Assembly: GCF_004217555.1 (NCBI RefSeq)
Contig: NZ_SHKW01000001.1
Coordinates: forward strand, 4,030,001 to 4,094,000
Length of the DNA: 64,000 nucleotides
Direction of reading: 5' to 3'
Origin: Edaphobacter modestus
GTDB taxonomy: Bacteria; Acidobacteriota; Terriglobia; Terriglobales; Acidobacteriaceae
The notes beneath the pieces are model-generated. The model was not told the origin of the DNA. It searched no databases and saw only the letters and a list, made by a program, of their open reading frames with translations. Position 1 is the stretch's first letter. Each line of letters begins with the position of its first letter. Below, one piece after another: positions 33,005 to 41,451 of this stretch. The position numbers were made by a program, and so were the translations under genes.

Positions 33005-34456
33005 ATGAATATCTATCTCATCGCGTTGCTGCTGTACTCCATCTTTCTGATGGCGCTCGGCATTGTGATGAGCCGCAGGGTGAAGAACTCTGCCGACTAC
33101 CTGGTTGCGGGGCGCAGTTTGGGGACGACGCGCCTGTTTGCGACGTTTCTGGCTGCGAACATCGGCGCGGGGTCCACGGTGGGAGCTACGGGCCTGGGAT
33201 ATCGGATGGGCATGTCGGCCTGGTGGTGGGTCGGTTCCGCCTGCATCGGAACCTTCCTGCTCTCTCAGTTTCTGGGACCGAAGCTGTGGACGATTGCGAA
33301 GGAGCACGGCCTCGCGACCTTGCAGGACTATCTGGAGTTTCGTTACAGCAAGGCCGTAAAGGTTGTGATCTCCCTGCTCTTCTGGTTCGGTGCGCTGGCG
33401 ATTCTTGCGGGCCAGTTGATTGCAATCTCGTGGATCTTGAACACGGTCGCGGGAATTCCGAAGTGGCAAGGATGCCTGATCGGCGGCGTCGTCGCGATTG
33501 TGTATTGCACGGCCGGCGGAATGATGTCGTCGTCGTTCGTGAACATGTTCGAGCTCGCGGTAACGATGTCCGGCCTGTTGCTGGCAGTACCCTTTGCGCT
33601 ACGGGCTCTGGGCGGATGGTCGCATATGCACGATATGGTGCTCGCGAATACGGGCAGCGCGGAGAAGACCGCAGCCTTGTTCAGCATTACCGGAGCCGGC
33701 GCGCATCAACTCCTGGCGTGGATTGCGATCCTTGTGCCTTCGTTCATGGTCTCCCCGGGGCTGGTGCAGAAGGTTTACGGCGCGCGCGATGTAAAGACGG
33801 TGCGGCGGGGCGTAGGGCTCAATTCCCTGGGGCAGGCGATTTTTGCCTTCGTACCGCCTGTCCTCGGTCTCTGCGCCTTTGCAGCCATGCCGCACCTGGC
33901 GAATCCGGAACTTGCACTGCCTACGGCAATGAAGTCATTACTGCCAGAGTGGCTCGGGGTGTGGACGCTGGCGTCCATCTTTTCCGCAGAGCTTAGCGCT
34001 ACCGACGCCATTCTTTTCATGTTGTCCACGTCGCTCGCGGTTGATCTCTACAAAACATTTCTAAATCCGGGTGTTACGCAGCAGAAAATGCTGTGGGTCA
34101 GCCGCATGGCCTCAATCGGCGCCGGCATTGTGGGTATCCTTCTCGCGATGATTCTGCCGTCGATTATTCAGGCGGTCTCAATCTTCTATGGTTTGATCGC
34201 GGTAGCATTGTTTGTGCCCGTGCTGGCCGGTCTCTATTCGAAGCGTGTCTTGTCTGCAGCGGCGCTTAGCAGCATCTTCGCCGCGCTCACGGCAACCGTT
34301 GTGACCATACGCCTGACGCATGGAGCTGGCGTGGGTGTGCTCTCCCCGCAGGCGATCGGAATTGCGACGGCGGCGATCGTCATGATCGGATTTCGCATCT
34401 TTGCCCCTTCGGTCCCGGTACCGAAAGCGTCGTCGATGGAAGAGACGCTGTCGTAG
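33005..34456 (+). CDS. Sodium/solute symporter (SSS family)
   Basis: A 483-residue inner-membrane transporter with about 13 helices of the LeuT-fold SSS family. TM1 ends IFLMALGIVMSRRVKNSADYLVAG, the usual SSS opening, and the next motif is FAATF-like TFLAANIGAGSTVGATGLGYR. The Na+ site region is in SSSFVNMFELAVTMSG and LSATDAILFMLSTSLA. These carriers import amino acids, sugars, nucleobases or organic acids with Na+. ATG 33005 is supported by AAGGG 9 bases upstream; TTG 32984 overlaps the M20 gene. Its place between two peptidases suggests it brings in the cleaved or intact nitrogenous compound. Confidence 0.9.
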   Translation: MNIYLIALLLYSIFLMALGIVMSRRVKNSADYLVAGRSLGTTRLFATFLAANIGAGSTVGATGLGYRMGMSAWWWVGSACIGTFLLSQFLGPKLWTIAKEHGLATLQDYLEFRYSKAVKVVISLLFWFGALAILAGQLIAISWILNTVAGIPKWQGCLIGGVVAIVYCTAGGMMSSSFVNMFELAVTMSGLLLAVPFALRALGGWSHMHDMVLANTGSAEKTAALFSITGAGAHQLLAWIAILVPSFMVSPGLVQKVYGARDVKTVRRGVGLNSLGQAIFAFVPPVLGLCAFAAMPHLANPELALPTAMKSLLPEWLGVWTLASIFSAELSATDAILFMLSTSLAVDLYKTFLNPGVTQQKMLWVSRMASIGAGIVGILLAMILPSIIQAVSIFYGLIAVALFVPVLAGLYSKRVLSAAALSSIFAALTATVVTIRLTHGAGVGVLSPQAIGIATAAIVMIGFRIFAPSVPVPKASSMEETLS

Positions 34457-34489
34457 AAATACAGTCGTTATCTCTTTTTGAGGTTGGCA

Positions 34490-35578
34490 ATGAAGCGTCG
34501 TGAATTTACCCGTAATCTCCTTGGACTTCCCATGGTCGCCGTACTGCCTTCGGAGGCCGCGTTCGCCGCTCCAAATGGGCCGCTACCGCTTCCCGAAGGT
34601 GGATCGATTACGGATGTACGGGGTTTGAAGGTAGGACATCACACTCTTTCCACACGGCCCACCGGCTGCACGGTGCTGATCTGCGAGAACGGCGCGACTG
34701 CTGGCGTGGATGTGCGCGGTTCGGCACCCGGAACGAGAGAGACCGACCTGTTATCGCCGACCAACTCTGTACAGCAGGTGCAGGCGATTCTGCTATCGGG
34801 CGGAAGTGCCTACGGCCTTGCTGCCGCTACAGGAGTCGTACGTTGGCTCGAAGAACATAATCTCGGGTTCAAGATCGGCAAAGGCGTTGTGCCGATTGTG
34901 CCCGCGGCGATCCTGATGGACCTGGGGGTCGGCGATTTCAAAATCCGGCCCGGCGACGAGGAGGGATATAAAGCGTGCGTCGCAGCTACAACAGGTCCCG
35001 TGGCCGAGGGCAATGTGGGCGCAGGCGCAGGAGCGACTATTGGGAAGATGTTCGGCCCCAAGTTCACCATGAAGTCCGGTCTCGGAACCGCAAGCGTCAA
35101 GATTGGCGATACCGGCATCGTCGTTGGCGCGCTGGTCGCCGTGAATGCAGTGGGAGACGTCGTGGACCCGCACTCGGGCAAGATCGTTGCCGGGGCGCGG
35201 AGTGAAGACGGCAAGGGCTATCGCGACTCCATGGAAGCGATCATGAAAGGATATCGCGTGGTGGTTCAAAATGGAGCGAATACCACGATTGGTGTCGTCG
35301 CAACCAACGCACCCTTCACCAAGACCCAGATGACCAAGATTGCACAGATGGCACACGACGGCTACGCGCGTGCCATCAATCCCGTCCACACCATGGGAGA
35401 TGGCGACACTATCTTTGCGATGTCGACCGGGACTGCCAACGTGAAGGCCGACGTATCGGCCATTGGAGCGATCGCAGCAACCGTTATGTCGCGGGCGATT
35501 GTGCGGGCTGCGATGCAGGCCACCAGCCTTCCGGATCTCGGCCTGCCGGCTTATCGAGATTACGCAGGCAGGCCCTAG
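34490..35578 (+). CDS. P1 family peptidase (DmpA/BapA-type aminopeptidase)
   Basis: A 362-residue Ntn-type hydrolase of family P1 (S58). The N-terminus MKRREFTRNLLGL with a hydrophobic stretch ending near EAAFA looks like a Tat signal, so a folded periplasmic enzyme is likely. The mature chain starts SITDVRGLKVGHHT and has GGSAYGLAAATGVVRWLEE and GNVGAGAGATIGK. The autocleavage and nucleophile region is NGANTTIGVVATNAPFTK, with Thr as the probable nucleophile. P1 enzymes remove N-terminal residues and, in the BapA branch, beta-amino acids such as beta-alanine. ATG 34490 has GAGG 6 bases upstream. Last gene of the operon. Confidence 0.9.
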   Translation: MKRREFTRNLLGLPMVAVLPSEAAFAAPNGPLPLPEGGSITDVRGLKVGHHTLSTRPTGCTVLICENGATAGVDVRGSAPGTRETDLLSPTNSVQQVQAILLSGGSAYGLAAATGVVRWLEEHNLGFKIGKGVVPIVPAAILMDLGVGDFKIRPGDEEGYKACVAATTGPVAEGNVGAGAGATIGKMFGPKFTMKSGLGTASVKIGDTGIVVGALVAVNAVGDVVDPHSGKIVAGARSEDGKGYRDSMEAIMKGYRVVVQNGANTTIGVVATNAPFTKTQMTKIAQMAHDGYARAINPVHTMGDGDTIFAMSTGTANVKADVSAIGAIAATVMSRAIVRAAMQATSLPDLGLPAYRDYAGRP

Positions 35579-35654
35579 CCTTTCGGTCTTCTAACTTCGA
35601 AAGGAATCCGGTGATGACGCTTCCTCATCAAGCCTGGCTTCCATTGTCGACGCG

Positions 35655-35685
35655 AAACAACGGGCGTTTATGCGTCCCGTTGTTT
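35655..35685. terminator. Terminator overlapping the end of the RND pump gene
   Basis: AAACAACGGG (35655-35664) and CCCGTTGTTT (35676-35685) form a perfect 10-bp stem with an 11-base loop. It overlaps the stop of the leftward czcA-like gene and lies 76 bases past the P1 peptidase, so it can serve both converging transcripts. Confidence 0.7.
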
Positions 35686-38600
35686 GCCTTCAAAGGTGGC
35701 ATACACGACAGGAACAAGAATGAGCGTCAGCAGTGTGGAGCTGAGCAGGCCGCCGATAACCACGATGGCCAGCGGCCGTTGAATCTCTGATCCCGCTCCA
35801 TTGGAGAACAGGAACGGAACCAGGCCCAGCGCGGCGACGGTCGCTGTCATCATGACAGGACGGAAGCGAAGACGAGCGCCTTCGAGGACCGCATCCTCCT
35901 GTGACATGCCTTCGCCACGAAGCTTGCGGATGTAGGAGACGAGCACAACTCCGTTGAGCACCGCGATTCCCCACAAGGCGATGAACCCCACCGATGCGGG
36001 GACGGACAGATATTCTCCGGAGATGAAGAGCCCGAGAACGCCTCCGATCGACGCCAGCGGAAGTACGGTGATGATGAGTGCGGCGAAGCGTACGGATTGA
36101 AAGAGAACGAAGAGCAGGAAGAAGATCGCCGCAATCGTAATGGGCACGATGATCATCAGGTGATGCATGGCGCGTTCCATGTTGTGGAACTGCCCCCCCC
36201 ACTCGATGTAGTAGCCGGGAGGTAGTTTCACCTGGTTATCGACCTTTTGCTGAAGCTCTGCAACGAACCCGCCGAGATCGCGATCCTGAACATTAACGCC
36301 GACGACGATGCGTCGCTTCCCCATACTGCGATTGATCAGCGCGGGGCCTTCCTTCACGCTGACCTTGGCCAGGTTGTCGAGAGGGATCAGAGGGCCATCG
36401 GGCGAGCTGATCTGCAGCTCGCGGATATCGGGTACGCTGTCGCGGAGAGTTTGTGGCAGACGAACCACGGCCGCAAAGCGTCGCTCACCTTCATAGATCT
36501 CTGTCGCCGACTTCCCGGCGATCGCGGTCTCGATCACGTCGTTGACATCGGCTGCATTCAACCCGAAACGGGCGATGGCGCGGCGGTCGATATCGATGTT
36601 GAGATACTGCTGGCCGCCCACCCGGTCGACACGGGTGTCCTGCGTCCCCTGGATGCCGTTGGCCACGCGGGCGATCTGTCGTGCTTTTTGAACCAGCACA
36701 TCCAGATCGTCACCGTAAAGCATGACAGCCACGTCGGCGCGAACCCCCGAGACCATCTCGTCCACGCGGTCGGAGATAGGTTGCGACATGACCAGGTTGA
36801 TGCCCGGGATCGATGTGAGTTTGTCACGCATCTGGTTGGCGATCTTCTGCTGGGTCATACCGCTGGGTCGCTCTTCAATGGGGGTCAGCGAGGCAAGCAC
36901 GTCGGCTTCGTTGGGTCCTGCGGGATCAGCGGGAGATTCACCACGGCCTATGCGGGAGACGACATTTTCTACCCCGGGCACGGTCTTCATGGTCTTCTGC
37001 ATAGCCATTTCCATGCGAAGCGATTCGTCCAGAGAGATATTAGGCACACGATCGGCATTGGGTGATAGTGTGCCTTCCGCCATCTCCGGGATGAAGGCGG
37101 TGCCGAGGAACGGGAAAAGGCAGAGAGCGAAGATGAACAACGCAATTACCGTAAGTACTGACATCTTTCGATGCGATAAAGCCCACTGAAGCATGGCATT
37201 GTAGGGGCGTCGCAGCAGCCGCACCAGCCGGGTATCGTCTTCGGATCCTCCGCGAAGCAGGTAGGTGCACAGAACGGGCGATAGCGTGAGCGAAAGAACC
37301 AGGGAGATGGCGAGCGCTATTGCAATCGTGTATGCGAGGGGAGCGAACATCTTGCCTTCCATTCCCTCAAGCGTCATCAGGGGAAGAAAGACCAGGATGA
37401 TAATCGTCACACCGAACAGAACCGGTGTCGCAACCTCTCCGACAGCGTCAAGCACAATGTGAATCTTGCCCTGCGCCGACCTGATCTCGTGCCCGTGATG
37501 TCGCGCATGGCTCAACTTTGCGAACACATTTTCCACCACGACGACGGAGCCGTCTACCATCAGGCCAATCGCAATGGCAAGACCACCCAGCGACATAAGG
37601 TTCGCCGAAAGATTGATCTGGTTCATTACCAGAAAGGTCAACAGCGGCGTGACCAGCAGAGTCGCGCTGACGATCAGACTTGAGCGGAGGTCTCCCAGGA
37701 ACAGCACGAGCACGATAATGACGAAGACGATACCCTCGCCGAGCACTTCGGTGACGGTATAAATGGCCGCGTCCACGAGCTGGGACCGGTCGTAGTAGGG
37801 CTTGATCTGAAGGCCGCCCGGGATCATGTTCTTAGAATTGATCTCAGCAACGCGCTCCTTCACCCGGCCAACGATCTCCTTGGCATTGCCGCCGGTCATC
37901 ATCAGGACAACTCCGCCGACGGATTCGGTATAGCCATTTTTGATCATGGCTCCATACCGCACCTCGGTACCGAAGCGGACGTTGGCTACATCGCGGATAT
38001 AGATTGGCGTGCCGCCCGACTCTTTGAGCACGATGCCCCGTATGTCATCGAGGTCACGAACCAGGCCCACCGAGCGGATGAGGTATTGTTCGGCGTGTTG
38101 AGGAAGGATTCCCCCGCCCGCGTTGGCGTTGTTATGGGCGAGGGCATTACGGACGTCCTGAATCGTGAGGTTGTAGTAGCGCAGCTTCTGCGGGTCGACG
38201 AGGGTCTCGTATTGCTTGACGTAGCCTCCCGTCGAGTTGATCTCGGCCACGCCGGAGATCGAACGCAGCAGCGGCCGCACGACCCAGTCCTGCACGGTGC
38301 GGCGTTCAATCAGCTCATCCCTGCTCAGGGGGCGCTGTCCATCGTCCGGTCGCTCCAGCGTGTATTGATACACCTCGCCCAGTGCGTTCGTGATCGGGCC
38401 AAGAACCGGCGTTACGCCCTCGGGCATGCGGTCGCGAAGCTCGCTGAGACGCTCGGAGACCATCTGCCGCTCAAGATAAAGATTGCGTCCGTCTTCAAAC
38501 ACAAGCGTGATGAGCGAAAGGCCGGGCTTGTTCATCGAGCGCATATCGGTCATGCCGGGAAGACCCGTCATCGCGATCTCGACAGGGATCGTGATAAACC

Positions 38601-38787
38601 GCTCGACCTCCTCGGGAGATTTTCCGGGAGCTTCTGTAGCGATCTGAACCTGGATATTGGTGACGTCGGGGAAGGCGTCAACAGAAAGATGCCGGGCGGC
38701 GTTAACTCCAAAACCCAGCAGGGCGATCGCGACTACAACGAGGATGAGGCGATGCTTCAGCGCACCGTGAACGATGGACTGGAGCAT
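35668..38787 (-). CDS. Heavy-metal efflux RND pump (CzcA/CusA family)
   Basis: The inner-membrane proton-driven pump of a CBA system, 1039 aa with 12 helices and two large periplasmic loops. It starts with TM1 (RLILVVVAIALLGFGVNAAR) and has AFPDVTNIQVQIATEAPGKS, typical of metal RND pumps. In TM4 the proton and metal signature is AIG-x3-DGS-x3-VEN; classical CzcA has DFG and CusA has DAA, so the metal cannot be assigned. Its gene starts 2 bases after the adaptor gene stops, so they are translationally coupled. Last gene of the leftward operon czcC-czcB-czcA-like, under probable sigma-54 control. Confidence 0.93.
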   Translation of the reverse strand: MLQSIVHGALKHRLILVVVAIALLGFGVNAARHLSVDAFPDVTNIQVQIATEAPGKSPEEVERFITIPVEIAMTGLPGMTDMRSMNKPGLSLITLVFEDGRNLYLERQMVSERLSELRDRMPEGVTPVLGPITNALGEVYQYTLERPDDGQRPLSRDELIERRTVQDWVVRPLLRSISGVAEINSTGGYVKQYETLVDPQKLRYYNLTIQDVRNALAHNNANAGGGILPQHAEQYLIRSVGLVRDLDDIRGIVLKESGGTPIYIRDVANVRFGTEVRYGAMIKNGYTESVGGVVLMMTGGNAKEIVGRVKERVAEINSKNMIPGGLQIKPYYDRSQLVDAAIYTVTEVLGEGIVFVIIVLVLFLGDLRSSLIVSATLLVTPLLTFLVMNQINLSANLMSLGGLAIAIGLMVDGSVVVVENVFAKLSHARHHGHEIRSAQGKIHIVLDAVGEVATPVLFGVTIIILVFLPLMTLEGMEGKMFAPLAYTIAIALAISLVLSLTLSPVLCTYLLRGGSEDDTRLVRLLRRPYNAMLQWALSHRKMSVLTVIALFIFALCLFPFLGTAFIPEMAEGTLSPNADRVPNISLDESLRMEMAMQKTMKTVPGVENVVSRIGRGESPADPAGPNEADVLASLTPIEERPSGMTQQKIANQMRDKLTSIPGINLVMSQPISDRVDEMVSGVRADVAVMLYGDDLDVLVQKARQIARVANGIQGTQDTRVDRVGGQQYLNIDIDRRAIARFGLNAADVNDVIETAIAGKSATEIYEGERRFAAVVRLPQTLRDSVPDIRELQISSPDGPLIPLDNLAKVSVKEGPALINRSMGKRRIVVGVNVQDRDLGGFVAELQQKVDNQVKLPPGYYIEWGGQFHNMERAMHHLMIIVPITIAAIFFLLFVLFQSVRFAALIITVLPLASIGGVLGLFISGEYLSVPASVGFIALWGIAVLNGVVLVSYIRKLRGEGMSQEDAVLEGARLRFRPVMMTATVAALGLVPFLFSNGAGSEIQRPLAIVVIGGLLSSTLLTLILVPVVYATFEGKQRDA

Positions 38788-38789
38788 TG

Positions 38790-39965
38790 CTACTCGCCTC
38801 CCTTGATGGCATTCTGCTTGCGCTGATTGTTCAGGTGGAAGGCACCATCGAGCACGATCTTCTCGCCGGGGCTCACTCCGCTCTCGAGCACACGGTTGTC
38901 TCCGCTCTCCATGCCGAGGGAGACTTCGCGAAGCCTGAACTTCGTGGGCTCAATCTGAACAAAAACAAAGTCCTTGTTCTCTTCGCGGACAACGGCGGTG
39001 GCAGGAATTGTGGTCTTGCGCTCCGTCGCATCGAGGAAGGTCAGGCCGGCAAGCATGGCAGGCTTGAAGATGCCGTGGGGATTAGGAAGGTCCATGCGGA
39101 CCTGCACCGTGCGTGTGATCGGATCGACGATCGGAGATACGTAGGAGAGTTTGCCCCGGATGTCCTGGTCCGGTAGCGCGGGAATCCTCACCGTTACATC
39201 CATTCCTTTGCGAAGACGACCGGAGCTTTCTTCCGGAACCTCGGCGATGACCCACACGTTGGAAAGATCGGCAACCATGAAGGCAATCTCGGCGGGTTGA
39301 ATGATCTGCCCGAGGGTGACTTTGCGCTCGAGTACGGTTCCGCTGATGGTAGACAGGATGGGATAATCCGCATTCAATTTTCGCGTGCTTTCGAGCCTGT
39401 GAATGGCTGCGTCGGACATTCCGAGGCCGCCCAGTTGCGTGCGGAATGCGGAGGCCTCGGTCGAGGCCTGGAGGAGCTCTGCGCGGCGGCGCTCAAGCTC
39501 CGCGAGACCCATCACATCGGCCTTTACCAGTTGCTCCGCGCGCAACGTCGCCTGCTCGGCGAGCTTCTCCTGGGAGGTAGCCTTCACAAAGGAAAACTGC
39601 GTGTCGGAGAGATCGGTGCTATGCAGCGTCGCGAGAGCGCCGCCCTGATGGACATACTGTCCTTCAAGCACAAGCAACTTGATAATGCGCCCCGCAACCG
39701 GCGAACCGATGCGCGCAATCCGGCTGGCATCGGTATCCACGCGAGCAGCAACCTGCAGGGACCCTGCGACGTCCTGCATCCTTGGCTCCCCAATCGATAA
39801 TTGCTTCGCAAGTTCCGCGCTCACGGTGATGGCAGTCGGGTCCTGTTCAGCCTTCGCCGCCGCGGGGGCCGGCGTGTCTTTCTGGCAGCCGGTGGCAGCA
39901 AACAGCACAGCAACAGATGCCAGCGCGCAGCTGGCGAGGGAGCTTGTACGCTTTACGGTCTTCAA
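38790..39965 (-). CDS. Periplasmic adaptor of the metal efflux system (CzcB/CusB-like)
   Basis: A membrane-fusion protein of 391 aa that links the pump to the outer-membrane channel. A lipoprotein signal with lipobox AATGC anchors it. Then come the first barrel/lipoyl half (IGSPVAGRIIKLLVLEGQYV), an alpha-helical hairpin (about 120-215, ATSQEKLAEQATLRAEQLVK), the second lipoyl half (LSTISGTVLERKVTLGQIIQ) and a beta barrel with MDLPNPHGIFKPAMLA. His/Met-rich metal-binding tails are not evident. It overlaps the TolC-like gene by 4 bases (39962-39965) and precedes the pump gene by 2 bases. Confidence 0.92.
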   Translation of the reverse strand: MKTVKRTSSLASCALASVAVLFAATGCQKDTPAPAAAKAEQDPTAITVSAELAKQLSIGEPRMQDVAGSLQVAARVDTDASRIARIGSPVAGRIIKLLVLEGQYVHQGGALATLHSTDLSDTQFSFVKATSQEKLAEQATLRAEQLVKADVMGLAELERRRAELLQASTEASAFRTQLGGLGMSDAAIHRLESTRKLNADYPILSTISGTVLERKVTLGQIIQPAEIAFMVADLSNVWVIAEVPEESSGRLRKGMDVTVRIPALPDQDIRGKLSYVSPIVDPITRTVQVRMDLPNPHGIFKPAMLAGLTFLDATERKTTIPATAVVREENKDFVFVQIEPTKFRLREVSLGMESGDNRVLESGVSPGEKIVLDGAFHLNNQRKQNAIKGGE

Positions 39966-41287
39966 TGCTTTTCTCCAGACGGGACCACACCAAGTTCTTC
40001 AAGATCGACCAGCGCCGCCTGCCGTGCGAAGCGGGCGTCAAGCAGATCGCCGCGGACGCTCTGCAGCACGCGCTGCGCATCCAGCACCTCCACGATGCCG
40101 CGCTCGCCGAAACGATAAGCGGCCATCGCCGCATCCACCGCGCTCTCTGCTTCGCGCAGCGATCCCGCCTGCAGTGAGGTAGCCTGCTGATCGGCGAGCT
40201 GGTAGCTCTCATACGCGCGTTCGAGCGCGGCGGTCAGCTCAAGCTGGCGCTGGTTGCGAATCGCCGACGATTGCCGGATCGCGGCCTGAGAATCGGCAAT
40301 CTGGCCACGGCGTCGATCCCATACCGGAAGCGGCACCGTAAATCCCATTCGCCAGAAGGTAAGGTCAGGCTGTTTCTCCCACTCACCGTAGAAAATTGGT
40401 TGCGGGATGCGAAGCGCACGTTGACGCTCCAGCTCTGCGTCCGCTTGTTCGATCGCTGTATTGGCTTCCCCGATCACGGGATGATTCCTCAGCACCAGGG
40501 AGCGAAGTTCATTGAGAGGCCCAAAACGCATGGGAGGCTCGAGATCTCCGCGGGGATCGTATGGAATGTCGGGTGGAGCAGCGATCGCCGCCCGAAGCAA
40601 TGCAATCGCGTTGACGAAATTGATCTGTGCGCTGCGTACGGCAAAATTCGCGCGCGCCAGCTCAGCTTCAGCCCGGGTCAGCTCGAGGCGTCCTTTTTCG
40701 CCCACTCGAACCTCTATCTCTACGCGGTTGCGAAGGTCCTGCACAAGAGCAAGATTTGCGCGGGCATGCTCTATTTCGTGCTTCCACCGAAGCGCCTCGT
40801 AAAAGTAATGCTTGACTGTTGCCGTAACCGACAGTCGTTCGCTGTCCCGCTGATAGCTCTGGCCCACTCGTCCAAGGTCGGCCACCCTGCGACGGGTCTC
40901 GCGCTCACGAGGCACCTCGATCGTCTGGTATACCGAATAGTGCTGCAACAGGCCAGGTACACCGGGTGTCGGAATGTTCCGGGCACTCTGCGGTCCGGCA
41001 TAGAACTCTACCTGCGGGTTTGTATAAGCGCGAGCCGTCAGGGTCGCCGCGCTCGCCCTGTCCAGCAGCGCGTTGGCCGCATTCAGGCGAGGGCTATTCT
41101 GGTCAGCCATCTTCAAAGCCTCTTCCAGAGTCAGAGGAACGGCGGATGCCTGTAGCGCGGGCGTCGGAGGTCGAGGCTGAGACGGGACAGGAGTTGCAGG
41201 CAGAGCGTCGTCTGGCTGGGCCGGCTGTTGCGCAACCGCAGGACCGACAGAGAACAGTAGAACGATAAGAAGCCATCGCAGATGCAC
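39962..41287 (-). CDS. Outer-membrane factor of the metal efflux system (TolC/CzcC-like)
   Basis: A 441-residue outer-membrane channel protein. Signal peptide HLRWLLIVLLFSVGPAVAQ, proline-rich linker, then two OEP repeats of long coiled-coil helices: LTLEEALKMADQNSPRLNAA at about 55-75 and the second half from about 250. The start is GTG 41287; no Shine-Dalgarno precedes it. A sigma-54-type -24/-12 element lies just upstream (41299-41314), which would put the transcript start within one or two bases of this codon, so the messenger may be leaderless. It is the first gene of the leftward metal-efflux operon. Confidence 0.9.
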   Translation of the reverse strand: MHLRWLLIVLLFSVGPAVAQQPAQPDDALPATPVPSQPRPPTPALQASAVPLTLEEALKMADQNSPRLNAANALLDRASAATLTARAYTNPQVEFYAGPQSARNIPTPGVPGLLQHYSVYQTIEVPRERETRRRVADLGRVGQSYQRDSERLSVTATVKHYFYEALRWKHEIEHARANLALVQDLRNRVEIEVRVGEKGRLELTRAEAELARANFAVRSAQINFVNAIALLRAAIAAPPDIPYDPRGDLEPPMRFGPLNELRSLVLRNHPVIGEANTAIEQADAELERQRALRIPQPIFYGEWEKQPDLTFWRMGFTVPLPVWDRRRGQIADSQAAIRQSSAIRNQRQLELTAALERAYESYQLADQQATSLQAGSLREAESAVDAAMAAYRFGERGIVEVLDAQRVLQSVRGDLLDARFARQAALVDLEELGVVPSGEKH

Positions 41288-41298
41288 ATGGATAAGAA

Positions 41299-41314
41299 AG
41301 CAATCGAGAGGCCA
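41299..41314 (-). promoter_or_regulatory. Candidate sigma-54 promoter of the metal-efflux operon
   Basis: On the minus strand TGGCCTCTCGATTGCT matches the sigma-54 consensus TGGCACG-N4-TTGCW in TGGC and TTGCT, with the right distance between the GG and GC doublets. It lies directly upstream of the TolC-like gene, and the divergent gene pair encodes a sigma-54 activator. Confidence 0.5.
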
Positions 41315-41398
41315 AAGCGAATGCGGTCAAAAGGTTAGGATTCAGACGTTGAGAGTCCCATTTCGTACACTTCTCCCCCGCAGGTTGTCCGCTATGGG

Positions 41399-41439
41399 GC
41401 AGGTCTACTCGTTTTTCAATCGCTTACTCAAAGACCTGC
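41399..41439. promoter_or_regulatory. Candidate enhancer site (inverted repeat)
   Basis: GCAGGTCT (41399-41406) is repeated inverted as AGACCTGC (41432-41439), 33 bases apart from start to start, close to three helix turns. It lies about 110-150 bases upstream of the predicted start of the leftward operon, the usual distance for a sigma-54 activator. The adjacent response regulator is the obvious candidate to bind it. Confidence 0.45.
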
Positions 41440-41451
41440 GCTCCAACAAAG

